Source of the DNA: Streptomyces sp. NBC_01244
Lineage (GTDB): Bacteria > Actinomycetota > Actinomycetes > Streptomycetales > Streptomycetaceae
Assembly (NCBI RefSeq): GCF_035987325.1
Contig: NZ_CP108488.1
Coordinates: 248,001-312,000, forward strand
Reading direction: 5' to 3'
Length of the DNA stretch: 64,000 nt
The position numbers were made by a program, and so were the translations under genes. The notes beneath the pieces were generated by a model. It did no database searches and was not told the DNA's origin. It worked only from the letters and a program-made list of their open reading frames with translations. How positions within the stretch are numbered: the stretch's first letter is position 1; each line of letters starts with the position of its first letter. Positions 60,547 to 64,000 of this stretch are shown here, in pieces.

Positions 60547-63125
60547 GCCTCTGGCAGAGCTTTCTCGGCCGCCGGGGGTCCGGCAGCACCGACGACGCCG
60601 CGGCGTCCGGGGTCCAGGAGCCGCCCGCGCCCGAAGGCGCTCCCGGCGTCTACCTCTTCCATCCCGCGCAGCACCCGCCCCAGCACCTCACGGACGCCGC
60701 CGAGTGGCTGGGTCCCATGGCCCGGGACCACGTCGTGCTCCTGGTGGACAGCGGGGTCGAGGACACCGCGTCGCTCCTCGACCAGTTCACCCCCATCCTG
60801 GCCGCCGCCGTACGCCGGGACGTCGGCCGCGTGACCCTGGTCATGGCCGACGGCGCGGGCTCCGGCATCGCGGCGCGGATCACCGAAGCCTGGCCGGTCG
60901 AGGTGCTGGCTTGCAACGGGGTCCCCGTCGTCGGACCGGGCGGCACCCTCTTCACCCACCGCCGCTGGCTGCGTTTCGCCGCCGACCGCGCCCCCGAGAT
61001 CATCGGCCGCCGCTTCCCGGTGCCCGTCTGGCGGGCCGCCTTCTCCCGGCTTGCGGCCGACACCGCCGAAGGGCACCGCATCGACCACATCCCCGCCGGG
61101 ATCATCCTGCGCCCCGACCGGTACACGGCTCCCCCGGTGCCGGCGCTCGCGCACACGGTGCCCATGGAGGCGAGCAGCCCCGTCCTGCTCGTCGGCGGCC
61201 CGGGCGCCGCCGGCACCTCCGCCGAGGCCGTCGCCAGCGTGCTGGCCGCCCTGCCGGACCGGATCCGCCGAGCCACCCGGCTGGTCCCCTGGTCCGGGGA
61301 CCTACTGCCGGTGGCCAAGGAGGCCGCCCACCTGCTCGACACCGAGGTGGAGGTCTCGGGGGGACTGCCGCTACTGCTCGACGCGGCGGCCGGCGAGGCT
61401 CCCGAGTCTCGGACCCTGCTGATCTCCGCGGAAGGCGACCCGACCTGGAACGCGTACGTGGAATCGGTGGTCTACGGCCCCCTCGACGGTCCGGGCGGGC
61501 GTCTCAAGCGCTGGCGGCCGCCCTTCGCCGGACTGGCCCCCGGGCCGCAGGACGGGACGTACCGGCTCTCCGACGACTGGCAGGTGACGGTGACCCGCGC
61601 GGGGCTGTGGGTGGGCCCCACCGGCCAGGACACCAGCGCGTCGGAGCGCCCGGTGGAGGCCGAGGTCCTCGCCATCGACGTCGGGCTGCCCGGTGTCGCC
61701 ACGGACGACTCGCTGCTGCCCGTGCTGGACGGCATGCTCTCCCGGCTGGAGGCATCGGGCCTCGAACGCGCCATGCTCCAGATCCACTCGGACTGCACCA
61801 CCGACCAGCTGACCCAACTGCGCCGCATCACGGTCCGGCACGGCATCGGCCTGGCCCGCCGGGGCTGGCTGCCGGGTGCGGGTGCGAGTTCGTACCTGCC
61901 GGGGCACGCGGCCGCCGGCATGGCGGAGGCTCCCCCGCAGCAACCCGCCCGGCCCGCAGCCGCCGTTTCCGCGCCCGCCTCCCTCATGTCCTCCACCGCG
62001 CCTTCGCTGGCCCCGGCCGAGCAACCGGCCGCTCCCGAGGCGGAGAATTCGATCCCGGCGGTGGAGAGTTCGCAGGCCGCGCAGCTCCTGGCGCTCCCGC
62101 AGATCGGCGTCCCCGGGGGTTCAGGCGCGGCCGCATCAGCAGGCGCCCTGCCGAGCTGGCTGACCTCGGGCACCCCGGTCCGGACTGCGGAGCCCGCGGA
62201 GCAGGCCGTACCGGTAGCGGCAACGACGGCGTTAGCTCAGGCGGAGGCGGATGTTGAGGCGGAAGCGGCCCCGGCGCCGGCAGCCGTTGAACCTCCGGCG
62301 CCGTCGGCTCCGGAGCCCACGCCGGAGCCGGAGCCGGTGGCGGTGGCGGCGCCGGAACCAGCGCCGGCCTCCGCACCGACCGTGCCCGTGGGCCACCCCG
62401 TCGACCTGCGCACCCTCCTCGGCCCGGCCTGGGAGCTGCACCACCAGGCCGTGGTCCGGGCGCTGACCCGCTTGCCCTCCGTACGCAGCCGCGCCGACGA
62501 CGCGATGCGATCCGACCTCGTCGCCCTGCACCTGCACCTGACGGGTGGGGCGGCTGTCCTGCCGGAAGGCCGTCGGCGGGCGGCGGTCAACGCCGGCCTG
62601 CGCCGGCTGCCCTCCTACCGGGGCCCGGCACTGCGGAGCTCGGGCCCGAGCGGCGCGTCGCACGATCCCGTACCCGGTACGGAACTGAGCGCCGACGCTC
62701 CCATCAGCGCGCTCGCCGCCGACCGGCCGCTCCCCCGGACGGGCGGGGACCGGTACCTGATCTGGTCGGCGACCTCGCGCCGGATCCGGCCGCTGCTCGA
62801 CGACGGGTCCGCCGACGCCGACGCCGTCGAGGAGGTCGTGTTCCGCGCGGGAACCCGGCTGCGCGTACTAGGCGTGCGGGACGGCCCGGCCGGCGGCCGG
62901 CTGGTCCTGCTCCGGGAACTGCCCGAATCCGCTCCATCAGCCGTCCCCGGTGAACTCGACGCCCAGGACGCGCTGTTCCAGGAACGGCTGCTCACGTGGC
63001 TCGCGGACTCCGAACCTCGGTGGCACGAGGCCGCTGTCTGGCCCGAGCGCTGCGTCGGCCTACTGACGGAGCCGCCCGGTGCGAGGCGACCGGCGGCAGC
63101 CGGTTCCGCACCCGCCCTGTCCTGA
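60543..63125 (+). CDS. T7SS-locus protein with ADP-ribosyltransferase-like C-terminal domain (860 aa)
   Basis: The N-terminal 460 residues are alpha/beta in pattern ('DHVVLLVDSGVEDTASLLDQ', 'VGRVTLVMADGAGSG') with no motif I recognise; an Ala/Pro/Glu-rich linker covers about 465-620. The C-terminal part shows an order that fits R-S-E ADP-ribosyltransferases: Arg693 in 'PSYRGPALR', Ser742/Ser745 in 'LIWSATSRR', Glu763-Glu764 in 'VEEVVFRAGTRLRVLGV'. The middle motif is not a perfect STS, so the enzyme could be active or degenerate. A TTA codon at 62232-62234 suggests bldA-dependent translation. It is coupled to the EccA-like gene by a 4-base overlap. There is no signal peptide. Confidence 0.7.
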   Translation: MSLWQSFLGRRGSGSTDDAAASGVQEPPAPEGAPGVYLFHPAQHPPQHLTDAAEWLGPMARDHVVLLVDSGVEDTASLLDQFTPILAAAVRRDVGRVTLVMADGAGSGIAARITEAWPVEVLACNGVPVVGPGGTLFTHRRWLRFAADRAPEIIGRRFPVPVWRAAFSRLAADTAEGHRIDHIPAGIILRPDRYTAPPVPALAHTVPMEASSPVLLVGGPGAAGTSAEAVASVLAALPDRIRRATRLVPWSGDLLPVAKEAAHLLDTEVEVSGGLPLLLDAAAGEAPESRTLLISAEGDPTWNAYVESVVYGPLDGPGGRLKRWRPPFAGLAPGPQDGTYRLSDDWQVTVTRAGLWVGPTGQDTSASERPVEAEVLAIDVGLPGVATDDSLLPVLDGMLSRLEASGLERAMLQIHSDCTTDQLTQLRRITVRHGIGLARRGWLPGAGASSYLPGHAAAGMAEAPPQQPARPAAAVSAPASLMSSTAPSLAPAEQPAAPEAENSIPAVESSQAAQLLALPQIGVPGGSGAAASAGALPSWLTSGTPVRTAEPAEQAVPVAATTALAQAEADVEAEAAPAPAAVEPPAPSAPEPTPEPEPVAVAAPEPAPASAPTVPVGHPVDLRTLLGPAWELHHQAVVRALTRLPSVRSRADDAMRSDLVALHLHLTGGAAVLPEGRRRAAVNAGLRRLPSYRGPALRSSGPSGASHDPVPGTELSADAPISALAADRPLPRTGGDRYLIWSATSRRIRPLLDDGSADADAVEEVVFRAGTRLRVLGVRDGPAGGRLVLLRELPESAPSAVPGELDAQDALFQERLLTWLADSEPRWHEAAVWPERCVGLLTEPPGARRPAAAGSAPALS

Positions 63126-63160
63126 AGGGCGGGACCGACATCCATAGACAGGAGATTCCC

Positions 63161-64000
63161 ATGGCACAAGAGGAACGGAACGTCAGCCAGGACCCTCCGG
63201 AGGCCCGGCCCGACAGCACGGAGCGGCCGAGAATCCGGCAGGCGGTGGCCCTCCACGGCGCCGCCACTTCGGAACAGGCCCCCTCCGGGCAGGTATTCGT
63301 CTCGCAGCCCGCCCCGGCCGAACCCGCACCCCAGTCCGCCGCCGAGCCGGCTCCCACCCGCCTGGCGGGGCGCGCCCGCAGGCGTTCCCGGCCCACCGCG
63401 CAGGCCCGCCCGGCACGCCCGACGGCGACGCCGACCGCACCGGTCTCCACGGCGGTGGCCGAGGGCCCGGGCGACGGCGGCTCCACTCGTACGAGCACGG
63501 CGGCGGCCGCTCCCACCACGGCGCCCCCGCGCGCCGCGGCGGACGGCTCGACGCCCCCTACCCGCCAGGCCGCGGGTGGGAGCGGCGGCCAGGGCGGGCG
63601 TCCGCTGATGGCCGCGGCGGCCATCGCGGGAGCCGTACTGGTCTCCGTACCGCTGGTGGTGAGCCAGCGCTCCGACGCCGAGCAGACGATACGTGCGGTC
63701 GGCGACATCACGGCCTCCGTCCCCGTCGCCATGCTCGGGGAGCGCGGCGGCGCCAGTTGGCCCAGCGCGCAGGGCGGCACGGGCGAGAAGTCCCCGGAGC
63801 CCGCCGAACGGCTCCGGCAGCCCGCATCCGTCCTGCCGTCCAAGACCACTCCCGGCTCGCCGCGTCCGGTGGACACCTCCGTCTACCAGCCGCCGGTGAT
63901 CACTCCTGCCGGCGAAAAGGCGATCGAGAAGACCGGGGCCGAGGACCGGACGAAGCCCGGCGGAAAGCCGGACGGCCCGCCCGGGACCACGTCACCCGGT
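63161..64000 (+). CDS. Pro/Ala-rich single-pass membrane protein, 3' end outside window
   Basis: Starts at ATG 63161 with AGGAGA upstream, 35 bp after the ART-like gene, and stays open to the window end (280 codons seen). Residues 1-145 are low complexity (Ala, Pro, Arg, Thr). One TM helix is near 148-168 ('AAAAIAGAVLVSVPLVVSQ'). The outside part begins with 'SDAEQTIRAVGDITASVPVA' and becomes Pro/Lys/Gly-rich. N-in topology is likely. The family is not recognised; position suggests a T7SS accessory membrane protein. Confidence 0.7.
   Translation, partial: MAQEERNVSQDPPEARPDSTERPRIRQAVALHGAATSEQAPSGQVFVSQPAPAEPAPQSAAEPAPTRLAGRARRRSRPTAQARPARPTATPTAPVSTAVAEGPGDGGSTRTSTAAAAPTTAPPRAAADGSTPPTRQAAGGSGGQGGRPLMAAAAIAGAVLVSVPLVVSQRSDAEQTIRAVGDITASVPVAMLGERGGASWPSAQGGTGEKSPEPAERLRQPASVLPSKTTPGSPRPVDTSVYQPPVITPAGEKAIEKTGAEDRTKPGGKPDGPPGTTSPG

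Overview
The window reads as a high-GC actinobacterial chromosome, most likely Streptomyces or a close relative. The grounds are the strong G/C preference at third codon positions, frequent GTG/TTG starts with GGAGG-type ribosome sites, rare TTA leucine codons in a few genes, a LAL-type LuxR regulator, PadR-controlled ABC exporters and a streptomycete-style type VII secretion (T7SS/ESX) locus. No tRNA, rRNA, CRISPR array, integrase or insertion sequence was seen.

Left part (1-20.5 kb): the tail of a large LuxR/LAL regulator carrying a TTA codon; an alpha/beta hydrolase; a drug-efflux set on the minus strand (DrrA-like ATPase, DrrB-like permease, UvrA/DrrC-like ABC protein). A PadR regulator lacking its DNA-binding half lies beside that set, with a row of palindromic operator-like sites between them. 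Then come a small secreted protein, ispH, and a second PadR-ATPase-permease (MacB/FtsX type) operon. An alpha-glucoside-type locus follows: a damaged sugar-binding protein gene, a GH13 glucosidase, an intact binding lipoprotein and two permeases, the first with a large extracytoplasmic insert. The locus ends at a strong bidirectional hairpin.

Right part (20.5-64 kb): a T7SS locus. One long minus-strand array runs eccD - eccB - three small Esx-like or helical proteins - a 931-residue AAWKG-like substrate - a YbaB-like protein - a fourth Esx-like protein - a single 22.7-kb gene for a 7,581-residue protein. eccC is divergent from eccD. mycP faces eccC. Divergent from mycP is a plus-strand operon encoding an EccA-like double AAA+ ATPase fused to a parallel beta-helix, an 860-residue protein whose C-terminus resembles an ADP-ribosyltransferase fold, and a Pro/Ala-rich membrane protein that runs off the window.

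The most interesting object is the giant gene. Its N-terminus has the WXG100-like/hydrophobic layout of T7SS-exported polymorphic toxins. It is followed by a low-complexity linker, an OTU-like domain without its Cys/His, and three large homologous beta-rich units; the last two are a roughly 6-kb tandem duplication. It ends in a domain with no recognisable active site. I found no cysteine in the whole protein and no immunity-type gene after it. My inference is a giant, repeat-built T7SS substrate derived from a toxin but now structural. The mycosin is also unusual: the position of the catalytic Asp is Gly. Several promoter regions of the locus share a TRCGTCA-type element.
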